A stretch of DNA of 64,000 nt, from the NCBI RefSeq assembly GCF_005876855.1, contig NZ_QLAE01000001.1, forward strand, positions 186,001-250,000, in the 5' to 3' direction. Below are positions 11,269 to 19,281 of this stretch, piece after piece. The notes under the pieces are model-generated. The model did not search any database and was not told the DNA's origin. It was given only the letters and a program-made list of their open reading frames with translations. The stretch comes from Stutzerimonas nosocomialis (GTDB lineage Bacteria > Pseudomonadota > Gammaproteobacteria > Pseudomonadales > Pseudomonadaceae). Position numbers and translations under genes: made by a program. Each line of letters starts with the position of its first letter. Positions within the stretch are counted from its first letter, which is position 1.

Positions 11269-12399
11269 ATGCGCATCAGTTCCGATTTCGACAGCGGCAA
11301 CATCATCGTCCAGGACGCCAGCGACCCGCGGCAGGTGCGCCTGGCGATCCGCCCCGATACCCGCAGCCATCACTTCCAGTGGTTCCACTTCAAGGTCGAG
11401 GGGCTGACGCCGGGCGCGCGCTGCGATTTCAGCCTGACCAATGCCGGCGACTCGGCCTACAGCCACGCCTGGACGGGATATCACGCCGCCGCGTCGTACG
11501 ATCAGGTCAACTGGTTCCGCGTGCCGAGCCGCTTCGAAGACGGTGCACTGCACTTCGGCCTGGAACCCGAACAGGCACAGATCTGGTTCGCCTATTTCGA
11601 ACCCTACAGCCGCGCCCGCCACGACTGGCTGATCGAGCAGGCGCTGAGCCGCGCCGGCGCCGAACGGGTCGCCTGCGGCAAGAGCCTGGAAGGTCGCGAC
11701 ATCCAGCTGCTGCGGATCAGCCGCCGGCCGGATGCGGCGCGCAAGCTGTGGATCATCGCCCAGCAGCATCCGGGCGAGCACATGGCCGAGTGGTACATGG
11801 AAGGGGTGATCGAGCGGCTGCAGAACCGGGACGATCCCGAACTCGAAACCCTGCTGAGCCAGGCCGACCTCTACCTGGTGCCGAACATGAACCCCGATGG
11901 CGCCTTCCATGGTCACCTGCGGACCAACGCCGCCGGCCGCGATCTCAACCGCGCCTGGCAGGATGCCAGCGAGGCCGAGACGCCCGAGGTGTTCTTCGTC
12001 CAGCAGCAGATGCGCGCCATCGGCGTGGACCTGTTCCTGGATATCCACGGCGACGAGGAAATTCCCCACGTGTTCACCGCGGGCGGGGAGGGCAACCCCG
12101 GCTATACCCCGCGCATCGCCGGGCTGGAGGAGGAGTTCCGCCGTCGCCTGGTGGAGATGGGCGCCGAATTCCAGACCCGTTACGGCTACCCGCGCAGCGC
12201 GCCGGGCAAAGCCAATCTGACCCTGGCCTGCAACTCGGTCGGCCAGGAGTTCGATTGCCTGGCCTTCACCATCGAGATGCCGTTCAAGGACCACGACGAC
12301 ACGCCGAACCCGGCGACAGGCTGGAACGGTGCGCGCTCCAAGCAGCTGGGCAAGGACGTCCTGAGCGTGATGGCGCAGATGGTCGATCACCTGCGCTAA
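11269..12399 (+). CDS. M14-family zinc carboxypeptidase, cytosolic carboxypeptidase type
   Basis: The 376-residue protein has the N-terminal beta domain typical of cytosolic carboxypeptidases (about residues 1-125) and a C-terminal M14 domain. Zinc ligands are in HPGEHMAEW (His167, Glu170) and in FLDIHGDEE. Substrate-binding residues are in NPDGAFHGHLRTNAAGRDLNRAW, and the catalytic Glu is in FTIEMPFKD. No signal peptide is present, so it acts in the cytosol. Eukaryotic relatives trim polyglutamate chains. A role in removing C-terminal residues such as glutamates added by RimK is only a speculation. Confidence 0.9.
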   Translation: MRISSDFDSGNIIVQDASDPRQVRLAIRPDTRSHHFQWFHFKVEGLTPGARCDFSLTNAGDSAYSHAWTGYHAAASYDQVNWFRVPSRFEDGALHFGLEPEQAQIWFAYFEPYSRARHDWLIEQALSRAGAERVACGKSLEGRDIQLLRISRRPDAARKLWIIAQQHPGEHMAEWYMEGVIERLQNRDDPELETLLSQADLYLVPNMNPDGAFHGHLRTNAAGRDLNRAWQDASEAETPEVFFVQQQMRAIGVDLFLDIHGDEEIPHVFTAGGEGNPGYTPRIAGLEEEFRRRLVEMGAEFQTRYGYPRSAPGKANLTLACNSVGQEFDCLAFTIEMPFKDHDDTPNPATGWNGARSKQLGKDVLSVMAQMVDHLR

Positions 12400-12411
12400 G
12401 GCAAGATCGGT

Positions 12412-12434
12412 GGCGCCTGCCAGCAGGCGCCGTT
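12412..12434 (+). terminator. terminator-like hairpin after the carboxypeptidase gene
   Basis: The stem GGCGCCTG/CAGGCGCC with loop CCAG begins 12 bases after the stop codon. The T-run after it is short (GTTTCG), so termination may be partial. Confidence 0.6.
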
Positions 12435-12652
12435 TCGACGCGCTGACATCCTTCTGAAACATTCCGAAAAGCACGCCCGGGCCCTGGTCCGGGCATCCGC
12501 GTCAGCTTCTTCCATACTGATCAGCTTCGGCCGCGTGCCCCGGCGGCTCTGCCGTGCGGGTTCGGCAGCCCGGTGGTCGCCCCGTGCGGCCGCTGCCGGG
12601 ACGGTCCGCCAGGGCGACGGTCCGATCCGAAATAGACAGAGGAGAAGCATCG

Positions 12653-13564
12653 ATGAAGCGTCGTCAGTTCGTCCACAGCGCCGCGGCCGCCGCCGCCCTG
12701 GCTGCCCTCGGGCCGCTGCCTTCCCTGGCCCTGGCTGCCGACGGCGTGCTCAAGCGCAGGATTCCTTCCAGTGGCGAAGCGCTTCCGGTCATCGGCCTCG
12801 GCACCTCGCAGACCTTCAACGTGGAGATCGACGACGAGGCGCTCGAGCCGCTGCTCGAAGTGGTGCGTACCTTCGTCAACGGCGGCGCCCGGTTGATCGA
12901 CACCGCGCCCAGCTACCGGGCCGCCGAGCAGGTGACGGGCGAACTGGTGAGCCGGCTGGACGTGCGCGACAAGGTGTTCCTCGCCAGCAAGGTATCGAGC
13001 ACCGGCCGCGAGGCGGGCCAGCGGCAGAACCAGGCCAGCTTCGAGGCGCTCCAGACCGACACCATCGACCTGATGCAGGTGCACAACCTGCAGGACACCA
13101 CCACCCAGCTCAACCTGCTGCGCGACCTGCGCGAGCAGGGCAAGGTGCGCTACATAGGCGTGACCCATTACGTCGACTCGGCCCATGACGACCTGCTCGC
13201 CGTGCTGCAGAAGGAAAAGCTCGACTTCGTCCAGTTCAACTACTCGGTGGCCGAACGCAACGCCGAGAAGCGCCTGTTGCCCTATTGCGCCGACAACGGC
13301 ATCGCCACCCTGATCAACCGTCCCTTCACCCGTGGGGGATTGCTGTCGAAGGTCCGCGACCAGCCGTTGCCGGACTGGGCCGTGGAGGTCGACGCGACGT
13401 CCTGGGCGCAGCTGCTGCTCAAGTTCATCCTGGCCAACGAGGCGGTCACCGCGGTGATCCCGGCCACCTCCAACCCACGCTACATGGCCGACAACCTCAG
13501 GGCCGGGCAGGGCCGCCTGCCCGACGCCAGGCAGCGCGAGCGCATCGTCCAGGCCTTCTCGTGA
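12653..13564 (+). CDS. Tat-exported aldo/keto reductase
   Basis: The 303-residue protein begins MKRRQFVHSAAAAAALAALG, a twin-arginine signal followed by an Ala-rich hydrophobic stretch and a probable cleavage at LALAAD. The mature part is an aldo/keto reductase barrel. Its catalytic tetrad is visible as Asp and Tyr in LIDTAPSY, Lys in FLASKV and His in MQVHN. Tat export fits an NADP-binding enzyme that folds before export. The substrate is unknown. A good AGAGGAG ribosome binding site precedes the ATG. The next gene, a nucleotide-transporter homologue, starts 52 bases on and may be co-transcribed. Confidence 0.88.
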   Translation: MKRRQFVHSAAAAAALAALGPLPSLALAADGVLKRRIPSSGEALPVIGLGTSQTFNVEIDDEALEPLLEVVRTFVNGGARLIDTAPSYRAAEQVTGELVSRLDVRDKVFLASKVSSTGREAGQRQNQASFEALQTDTIDLMQVHNLQDTTTQLNLLRDLREQGKVRYIGVTHYVDSAHDDLLAVLQKEKLDFVQFNYSVAERNAEKRLLPYCADNGIATLINRPFTRGGLLSKVRDQPLPDWAVEVDATSWAQLLLKFILANEAVTAVIPATSNPRYMADNLRAGQGRLPDARQRERIVQAFS

Positions 13565-13616
13565 CCCCACTGCGCGGCGCATCGATCCACGTGCCGCGCT
13601 TTCGCAGGAGTTTTCC

Positions 13617-14966
13617 ATGAGCACCGCTGCCTCTTCGGCGACCCGCCGGCTGGCCCGTTCGATCAACGCCGAGCCGGGTGAACTGCTGGCGGTGCTGGCT
13701 GGCTTCGGGCTGTTCTTCTGCCTGTTCTGCGGTTACTTCATGCTGCGCCCGATTCGGGAGTCCATGGGCATCATGGCCGGCGTGGAAAACCTGCAATGGC
13801 TGTTCACCGCGACCTTCTTCGCCATGCTGCTGGCGGTGCCGCTGTTCGCCTGGCTCAACTCCCACGTGGCGCGCATCCACTACATCGACTGGGTGTACGG
13901 CTTCTTCTGCCTGAACCTGCTGCTGTTCGCCGGGCTGTTCCTGGGCAGGGGCGAGGACGTCTGGCTGGCGCGGGTGTTCTACGTCTGGATCTCGGTCTAC
14001 AACCTGTTCGTGGTGTCGGTGGCCTGGAGCCTGATGGCCGATGTCTTCGATTCGCCGCAGGCCAAGCGCCTGTTCGCCTTCATCGCCGCCGGCGCGAGCG
14101 TCGGCGGGCTCAGCGGGCCGGCCTTGAGCGCCCTGCTGATCGGCGTGCTGGGCGAAGCCGGGCTGATGCTGCTGGCGGCGCTGCTGCTCGCCGCCGCGGT
14201 GGTGCTCAAGCATTACCTGATGCGCTGGCGCGAGGTCGGCGGTGCCGGGCGGCCGGGCGCGGTGCCGACGGAACACACGCGCCGACCGGTGCCGGGCAAC
14301 CCGTTCAGCGGACTGACGCGGGTGCTGGGCTCGACCTACCTGCTGGGCATCAGCGCCTTCGTCATCCTCCTGGCCACGGTCAGCACCTTTCTCTATTTCG
14401 AGCAGGCGCGGCTGGTGTCCGAACTCTTTCCCGACCGTGCCGAGCAGGTGCGGGTGTTCGGCATCATCGACTTCGTGGTGCAGGCCGGTGCGTTGCTGTC
14501 GCAGCTGTTCATCACCGGCCGCATCGCGCAGCGCCTGGGCGTGCGCGTGCTGCTGGCGATCGTCCCGGCGCTGGTCTGCCTGGGGTTCATCGGCCTGGCG
14601 ATGGCGCCGACCTTCGCCGTGCTGGCGGCGCTGATGATCGTGCGGCGGATCGGCGAATACGCCTTCGTCCGGCCCGGGCGCGAAATGCTCTTCGCCCCGC
14701 TCGATGCCCAGAGCAAGTACAAGGCGAAGAATTTCATCGACACGGTGGTCTATCGCGGCGGCGATGCCATCAGCGGCTGGGCCAAGGCCTTCATCGACAT
14801 GCTTGGCCAGGGCGCCGTGCTGGTGGCGCTGGTGGGCGCGGTCTGCGCCGCCGTCTGGGGCGCGCTGGGCTGGTACCTGGGCGGGCGCGCGGATCGCGGC
14901 CGGCCCGACGCGTCGGCCACAGTGCCGGACGATCGGGACGGCTCCGAGAAGGCCGGCGTCCACTGA
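13617..14966 (+). CDS. NTT-type (ATP/ADP translocase-like) membrane transporter
   Basis: The 449-residue protein has about eleven or twelve hydrophobic segments. It resembles the nucleotide transporter family of Chlamydia, Rickettsia and plastids (COG3202), and not common MFS pumps. Supporting stretches are FFCLFCGYFMLRPIRESMG in the first helix and KYKAKNFIDTVVYRGGDA near the C-terminus. That second pattern matches the conserved KxKxKxxxD region of the family. Homologues in free-living bacteria are of unknown substrate, so it should not be assumed to exchange ATP. It follows the Tat-exported aldo/keto reductase. Confidence 0.75.
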   Translation: MSTAASSATRRLARSINAEPGELLAVLAGFGLFFCLFCGYFMLRPIRESMGIMAGVENLQWLFTATFFAMLLAVPLFAWLNSHVARIHYIDWVYGFFCLNLLLFAGLFLGRGEDVWLARVFYVWISVYNLFVVSVAWSLMADVFDSPQAKRLFAFIAAGASVGGLSGPALSALLIGVLGEAGLMLLAALLLAAAVVLKHYLMRWREVGGAGRPGAVPTEHTRRPVPGNPFSGLTRVLGSTYLLGISAFVILLATVSTFLYFEQARLVSELFPDRAEQVRVFGIIDFVVQAGALLSQLFITGRIAQRLGVRVLLAIVPALVCLGFIGLAMAPTFAVLAALMIVRRIGEYAFVRPGREMLFAPLDAQSKYKAKNFIDTVVYRGGDAISGWAKAFIDMLGQGAVLVALVGAVCAAVWGALGWYLGGRADRGRPDASATVPDDRDGSEKAGVH

Positions 14967-14990
14967 GCCTGCGCGCGGTTACGCGTGACT

Positions 14991-15057
14991 ATGGCAAAAG
15001 GCTTACACGCCGTCGCGACGTTCTGCGCTTTTTCGGACCCGTGCGGCTCCCTAAGAT
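14991..15057 (+). promoter_or_regulatory. upstream control region of the first RsmX-like RNA
   Basis: A 22-base block starting at 14991 recurs upstream of the second RNA. It contains CTTACA at 15002-15007, the right half of the GacA box (TGTAAG-N6-CTTACA). The left half is not recognisable. A -10-like TAAGAT lies at 15052-15057, exactly 50 bases after the start of CTTACA, and no good -35 is present, as expected for an activator-dependent promoter. Confidence 0.6.
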
Positions 15058-15063
15058 AGGCCC

Positions 15064-15172
15064 ATCTCTGACGCACAGGACGTGCTCGGGATCATGGATG
15101 ATCGACCACCGCCAGGATGGCGCTCCAATGATTTGGACATGGTCAGGAAAAACCCGCTTCGGCGGGTTTTTT
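15064..15172 (+). ncRNA. RsmX/RsmY/RsmZ-type RsmA-sponge RNA, copy A
   Basis: This RNA of roughly 109 bases has GGA motifs presented in hairpin loops: GCAC-AGGAC-GTGC, GATC-ATGGAT-GATC and CGCC-AGGAT-GGCG, with a linear TCAGGA before the terminator. This is the architecture of the GacA-controlled RNAs that titrate RsmA/CsrA. A fourth stem, CCAA/TTGG, has lost GGA from its loop. The terminator AAAACCCGC-TTCG-GCGGGTTTTTT ends it. The 5' end is estimated from the -10 element. A similar RNA lies 611 bases downstream. Confidence 0.82.
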
Positions 15173-15209
15173 GCTTTCCGGCCCCGGACGAACCGGCGCC
15201 ATCGGGCCC

Positions 15210-15515
15210 TCAGTCGCGGGTGCCGGTGATCTGCACCAGGGTGCCGTCGATGAAGCGCAGGTAGCGCGTCATGCCGTTGCGCGGGCCGTAGGCCCAGCGC
15301 TCCACCGTGACCGAACCTTCAGGCGGCAGGCCGTTTTCCTGCAGGGTGGGCACGCTTCGTTCGCGCGCATCCGGCTCCCCGCATTTGCGCAGCACCTCCA
15401 GGCTGTTGTCGCCCTCGTTGATCAGGCCCCCGTTGCAACGCATCGACGCGAGCGCGGTGCTGCTCGTTGCCAGCAGCAGAACGGTCAGCAGGCCTTGGCA
15501 GATCGGCTTGAACAT
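15210..15515 (-). CDS. DUF2845 small secreted protein
   Basis: The 101-residue protein has a signal peptide (MFKPICQGLLTVLLLATSSTALA) with probable cleavage before SMRCNGG. The mature domain follows the DUF2845 pattern: C-x-G-x-L-I near the start, then VLRKCGEPDARE and a C-terminal strand RYLRFIDGTLVQI. Two cysteines may form a disulfide in the periplasm. The function is unknown. It lies alone on the minus strand between two homologous small RNAs on the plus strand, so RNA copy A is transcribed towards its 3' end. Confidence 0.8.
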   Translation of the reverse strand: MFKPICQGLLTVLLLATSSTALASMRCNGGLINEGDNSLEVLRKCGEPDARERSVPTLQENGLPPEGSVTVERWAYGPRNGMTRYLRFIDGTLVQITGTRD

Positions 15516-15601
15516 ACAGAACTCCCGAATGATCGCTCCCGCATCCTAGCCCGACGGCAGGGCTGGGTGAACCGTCGGGCGGGCAGCGTCTCCATGGGCG
15601 A

Positions 15602-15668
15602 ATGGCAAAAGGCTTACACGCCGCCGCGGCGTTCTGCGCTTTTGTCGCGGCGGGCTCGCCCCTAGGAT
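15602..15668 (+). promoter_or_regulatory. upstream control region of the second RsmX-like RNA
   Basis: The block at 15602-15623 is identical to that at 14991 and contains CTTACA at 15613-15618. The -10-like TAGGAT is at 15663-15668, again exactly 50 bases after the start of CTTACA. The fixed spacing argues that both copies answer to the same activator, presumably GacA. Confidence 0.6.
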
Positions 15669-15674
15669 AGCGCC

Positions 15675-15784
15675 ATCTCTGCAGCGCACGGATGCGCTCA
15701 GGATCAAGGATGATCGACCATGGCCAGGACGGCGTTCCAAAAGGATTTGGATGGTCAGGAAAAACCCGCTTCGGCGGGTTTTTT
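15675..15784 (+). ncRNA. RsmX/RsmY/RsmZ-type RsmA-sponge RNA, copy B
   Basis: This second copy is about 110 bases long. Its hairpins are AGCGCA-CGGA-TGCGCT, GATC-AAGGAT-GATC, GCC-AGGAC-GGC and CCAAA-AGGA-TTTGG. A linear TCAGGA and the same terminator as copy A follow. All four loops show GGA. Stem bases differ from copy A but pairing is kept (first hairpin), which supports a real folded RNA. It is expected to bind RsmA/CsrA dimers and free target mRNAs under Gac control. Confidence 0.84.
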
Positions 15785-15837
15785 GCTTTCTGGGCACGCT
15801 CGGCGCTTCCGGTACCCCGAGGCCGAAAAAGCCCGCC

Positions 15838-17313
15838 TCAGGGGCGTTGGCGCAGCCAGATGATCACGGCCGTGAGCCCCAGCAGGGCCGCGCAGACCAT
15901 GACGACCCCATCGAAGCCCGCATCGAACGCGCCCTTTGCCAGCCCGTGCAGCGCCGCTGCAGCGGGTGGCGACATCCCCTCGGCCAGCAGATAGGCCTCA
16001 TCGAGGCTGCCGTAGGCCTTGGCCGGCAGCCTCGGGTCGGCCAGGGTCAGCGCTCGGCTGTACAGCACGGACGCCAGGCTGCCCATCAGGGTGATACCCA
16101 GCGCACCGCCCAGCTCATAGGACACCTCTTCGATCGAGGCAGCCATGCCGGCCTGTTCCGCCGGAGCGCCCAGCATGATGCTGCTCGAGGCCGCGGTCAT
16201 CGTCGCGCCAAGCCCGGCCCCCAGGATGGCCAGGCTGGCGATCTGGGACACGAGGCCGCCGTCGCGTACCAGCAGGTACGCGGCCATGCCGACGGCGGAG
16301 ACCGCCAGGGCACCGAACAGCACGCGGGCATTGCCGATACGGGGCAGCATGAGACCGGTCAGCGGCCCCGAGACGAATGCGGCCAGCGGTAGCGGCAGTA
16401 TCGCCAGCCCGGCCTCCAGCGGCGAAAGGCCCAGCACCAGTTGCAGGCGCTGGCTCAACACCAGCTCCATACCCATCAACGCGGCTGCGGCCACGAGCGC
16501 CGCGGCCACACCCGCGCTGACGACCCGGTTGCGGAAGATGGAAAAGTCGACCATCGGCTGCGGGCTCCGACGCTGGCGCCGGACGAACAGCGCCAGGGCC
16601 AGCGTGCCGACGACGGCCGCGGCCAGCACCGCCCCGATCGATGGCTCGCGCATGCTCGACCCCTTGATCGCATAGGCCAGCGCCACCAGCCCGACCATCG
16701 CCTGGATCGAGCCGAGCAGATCCCAGGCGCGTTCGGGGTTGCCCGGCCGGGCCGGAATCAGCCGCAAAGCCAGCACCAGCGCCAGCACGACGATGGGCAC
16801 GTTGATCAGGAACACCGAGCCCCACCAGAAATGCTCCAGCAGGGCTCCGCCGATGACCGGCCCGAATGCCGCGCCTCCCGAGGCGATGGCCGCCCAGATG
16901 CCGATCGCCAGGGAGCGCTCGCGTTCGTCTTCGAAGGTCAGGCGGATGATCGAGAGCGTGGCGGGCATCATCATCGCGGCGCCTACGCCGAGCAGGGCAC
17001 GGGCGGCGATCAGCCAGCCGGGGCTCGGTGAAAAGGCGGCCGCCAGCGACGCGACGCCGAACACCCACAGGCCTGCGATGAAGAGCCGCCGATGGCCGAG
17101 GCGGTCGCCGAGCGTGCCCATGCCCAGCAGCAACCCGGAGACGACCAGCGCATAGCTGTTCACGATCCACAGCTTTTCGCTGGCGTTGGCCTGCAGGTCG
17201 TGGGTCAGGGAGGGCAGCGCCGTGTACAGTACGGTCATGTCGATGACGATCATCAACAGGGCGCTGGAAACGATGGCCAGAACCAGCCAGCGTCCCGTTT
17301 TGGAGTTAGGCAT
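15838..17313 (-). CDS. MFS drug-efflux transporter (EmrB/QacA, 14-helix type)
   Basis: The 491-residue inner-membrane protein has about 14 hydrophobic helices. It carries the DHA2-family motif in the first helix (VIDMTVLYTALPSLTHDL) and LGDRLGHRRLFI in the first cytoplasmic loop. The motif C region GxVIGGALLEHFWWGSVFLINVP is also present. These mark drug:proton antiporters such as SmvA and LfrA. It is divergent from a TetR gene with a palindromic operator between them, so the pump is probably de-repressed by a ligand of that regulator. I chose the ATG at 17313. The upstream in-frame stretch reads through the operator and is not protein-like. Confidence 0.9.
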   Translation of the reverse strand: MPNSKTGRWLVLAIVSSALLMIVIDMTVLYTALPSLTHDLQANASEKLWIVNSYALVVSGLLLGMGTLGDRLGHRRLFIAGLWVFGVASLAAAFSPSPGWLIAARALLGVGAAMMMPATLSIIRLTFEDERERSLAIGIWAAIASGGAAFGPVIGGALLEHFWWGSVFLINVPIVVLALVLALRLIPARPGNPERAWDLLGSIQAMVGLVALAYAIKGSSMREPSIGAVLAAAVVGTLALALFVRRQRRSPQPMVDFSIFRNRVVSAGVAAALVAAAALMGMELVLSQRLQLVLGLSPLEAGLAILPLPLAAFVSGPLTGLMLPRIGNARVLFGALAVSAVGMAAYLLVRDGGLVSQIASLAILGAGLGATMTAASSSIMLGAPAEQAGMAASIEEVSYELGGALGITLMGSLASVLYSRALTLADPRLPAKAYGSLDEAYLLAEGMSPPAAAALHGLAKGAFDAGFDGVVMVCAALLGLTAVIIWLRQRP

Positions 17314-17331
17314 GAGCTTTCTCGAGATTAA

Positions 17332-17345
17332 AATACGATCGTATT
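17332..17345. promoter_or_regulatory. palindromic TetR-type operator
   Basis: AATACGATCGTATT is a perfect 14-base palindrome in the 47-base gap between the divergent efflux pump and TetR genes. It is AT-rich against a GC-rich background and is well placed to block both promoters. Confidence 0.75.
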
Positions 17346-17360
17346 GTATTGGAGCGCAGG

Positions 17361-17918
17361 ATGGGTAGGCCATCGATCATCGATCGCGATCGGGTACTCG
17401 GGTGTGCCGAGCAGATCCTTCGCGCCTCCGGCGTCGCCGGGCTCAGCATCGGTGCCGTCGCCAAGGCCGCCGGGATCAGCAAGGGTGGGGTGCAGTCGGC
17501 CTTCGGCACCCGGGAGCAGTTGCTCCAGGCCCTCTATGACCGCTGGGCCAACGAATACCTGGACGCGGTCCGTCAGCGTGTCGGCCCGGCGCCGACACGC
17601 GAAGAGGCGGTGCAGGCGCACATCGCGCTGACCCGCGAGCTGGACAACCAGGAGGCCGATCGCGCGGCCGGGCTGATGGCGGCCACGCTGGATGCCCCGC
17701 AGGTTCGCCGCGAGGCCCAGGCGTTCTATCGAAGCCTGCTGGAAATGGACGCGCCGCTGGACGCCGCCGGGCGTCGTGCGCGGCTGGCGCTGCTGGCCAC
17801 CGAGGGGGTGTTCCTGCTGCGCTGCTTCGGTCTGCTGGAGCTTGGCGAGGACCAGTGGCAGGGCATCTTCGACGACATCGAGGGTTCGCTCACCGATCAG
17901 GCACCCTCGCGGGGCTAG
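17361..17918 (+). CDS. TetR-family transcriptional repressor
   Basis: The 185-residue protein begins MGRPSIIDRDRVLGCAEQIL, and its helix-turn-helix (GLSIGAVAKAAGISKGGVQSAFGTREQLL) covers about residues 24-55. The C-terminal ligand domain is short and hydrophobic. It probably represses itself and the divergent MFS pump through the palindrome at 17332-17345. The ATG at 17361 follows GGAGCGCAGG, and a TTG four codons upstream is less likely. The inducer is unknown. Confidence 0.88.
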   Translation: MGRPSIIDRDRVLGCAEQILRASGVAGLSIGAVAKAAGISKGGVQSAFGTREQLLQALYDRWANEYLDAVRQRVGPAPTREEAVQAHIALTRELDNQEADRAAGLMAATLDAPQVRREAQAFYRSLLEMDAPLDAAGRRARLALLATEGVFLLRCFGLLELGEDQWQGIFDDIEGSLTDQAPSRG

Positions 17919-18047
17919 GCGCCTGGAGCGCCTGGCGCTGCCCGTTCATCCTCTGGCGCCCCTGTCGGATCGACGGTCGCGCACCTTCCCGCGCCGGGAT
18001 TTTCTTATGGAAGAGGGTCACCGGTGGCCCTGGTGAGAGGTGAAATC

Positions 18048-18209
18048 ATGAGCGAAGACAGCATCTGGCAAAGCGTCGCGCAGGCGCCCGGCGAGTCGGA
18101 CGATACGGGCATCGACGATGCACCGATTTCCGATCCGAACGATGAGTCGGGCGTGACCGACGAAGACATCGACATGTTCGAGGACGACCCGAACATTCCA
18201 ACGGAGTGA
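18048..18209 (+). CDS. small, extremely acidic protein of unknown function
   Basis: The ORF encodes 53 residues starting MSEDSIWQSVAQAPGESDD. It holds 18 Asp/Glu and no Lys or Arg. No signal peptide or membrane segment is present, and the composition suggests a disordered or nucleic-acid-mimicking chain. A plausible ribosome binding site (GAGAGGTGAA) precedes the ATG at 18048. It lies 129 bases after the TetR gene and converges on the LysR gene. I do not recognise a family. It could be a small stress or partner-binding protein. Confidence 0.6.
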   Translation: MSEDSIWQSVAQAPGESDDTGIDDAPISDPNDESGVTDEDIDMFEDDPNIPTE

Positions 18210-18270
18210 GCGTCCGTCGCCATGTCGCCCCGGCCCCCTGCCGGGGCGGCATGGCCCTTTCCCCCGGCGG

Positions 18271-19179
18271 CTACGGCTTCGTGACGCCGCCCACCGCGAC
18301 GATCTGCTCGATCAGCCACTGCAGGGCCGCGTCCCGTTCGCGCTGCGCAATGCTCACGATGTCCAGGCGAAACGTGCCGAGATCGAACGGCAACTCCAGC
18401 AGTTGCAGCGGAAGCAGCTTCGCGAAATGCCGTGCGAGCTGGGTCGGCAGCACCGCCGCCAGGTCGCTGCTGGCCACGATGTGGGCGGCCTGAAGGTAGT
18501 TGGGTGTGGTGTAGACGACGTCGCGTTCGAGGCCCTGATCTTCCAGCCACTGGTCGACCATGCCCCGCGTCTGGCCGCCGTGGACCCAGAGATGGCGCAG
18601 GCGCAGGAAGCCGGGCAGGTCCAGCCGCTCGCCGATCAGCGGATGCCCGCGACGCACCGCGACCCGCAGGGTTTCGCTGGCCCAGTGGCGCGTATGAAAA
18701 CGCGCCGGCACGTCGACGAAGCGCCCGAGGACGAGGTCCAGCTCGCCGTCGTCCAGCGCGTCGGCGGGCAGGCTCGGGGTGAGATGCTCGATCGCCAGCT
18801 GGATGCCCGGCGCGGCCTGGGCCAGGTGCGCCATCAGCGCGGGCATGCAGATCAGCTCGACGTAGTCGGTCACCGCGATGACGAAGCGCTGGCGGCTGGT
18901 GGCCGGGTCGAAGAAGTCGCCGGCATTGAGCGTGTGTTCGATCTGCTGCAAGGCGTCGCGGATCGGCGCCTCCAGGCCCAGCGCCCGTGGGGTGGGCTGC
19001 ATCACGCGGCCGACGCGCACCAGCAGCGGATCGTCGAGCAGTTCACGCAGGCGGTTGAGCGCATTGCTGACGGCCGGCTGGCTGAGCGACAGGCGCTCGG
19101 CCGCACGGGAGACGTTGCGTTCGCGCAGCAGGGCGTCCAGCACGCGCAGCAGGTTGAGGTCGAAGTTGTAGATATTCAT
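18271..19179 (-). CDS. LysR-family transcriptional regulator
   Basis: The 302-residue regulator has an N-terminal winged helix-turn-helix (FDLNLLRVLDALLRERNVSRAAERLSLSQPAVSNALNRLR). A periplasmic-binding-protein-like effector domain starts near residue 90. It is divergent from the 3-hydroxyacyl-CoA dehydrogenase operon across 102 bases that include AT-rich sequence, the usual LysR arrangement. It therefore probably activates that operon in response to a pathway intermediate. The N-terminus (MNIYNFDLNLLRV) resembles the NodD/NahR-like branch. Confidence 0.9.
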   Translation of the reverse strand: MNIYNFDLNLLRVLDALLRERNVSRAAERLSLSQPAVSNALNRLRELLDDPLLVRVGRVMQPTPRALGLEAPIRDALQQIEHTLNAGDFFDPATSRQRFVIAVTDYVELICMPALMAHLAQAAPGIQLAIEHLTPSLPADALDDGELDLVLGRFVDVPARFHTRHWASETLRVAVRRGHPLIGERLDLPGFLRLRHLWVHGGQTRGMVDQWLEDQGLERDVVYTTPNYLQAAHIVASSDLAAVLPTQLARHFAKLLPLQLLELPFDLGTFRLDIVSIAQRERDAALQWLIEQIVAVGGVTKP

Positions 19180-19281
19180 CTAATGAATTGCAAACATCAC
19201 AAGACTAAATTTCAAAAATAGTACTCGTTTCATCTAAGGTAGGTCTTCTGATTTTTCCGCCTTGCGACGAGGACAGCTGCA

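Noticed and set aside
15116-15790. Two identical terminators about 600 bases apart could be read as ends of an inserted element.
   Set aside because: The similarity extends upstream through the hairpins and promoter blocks as directly repeated RNA genes. There is no transposase, inverted ends or target duplication.
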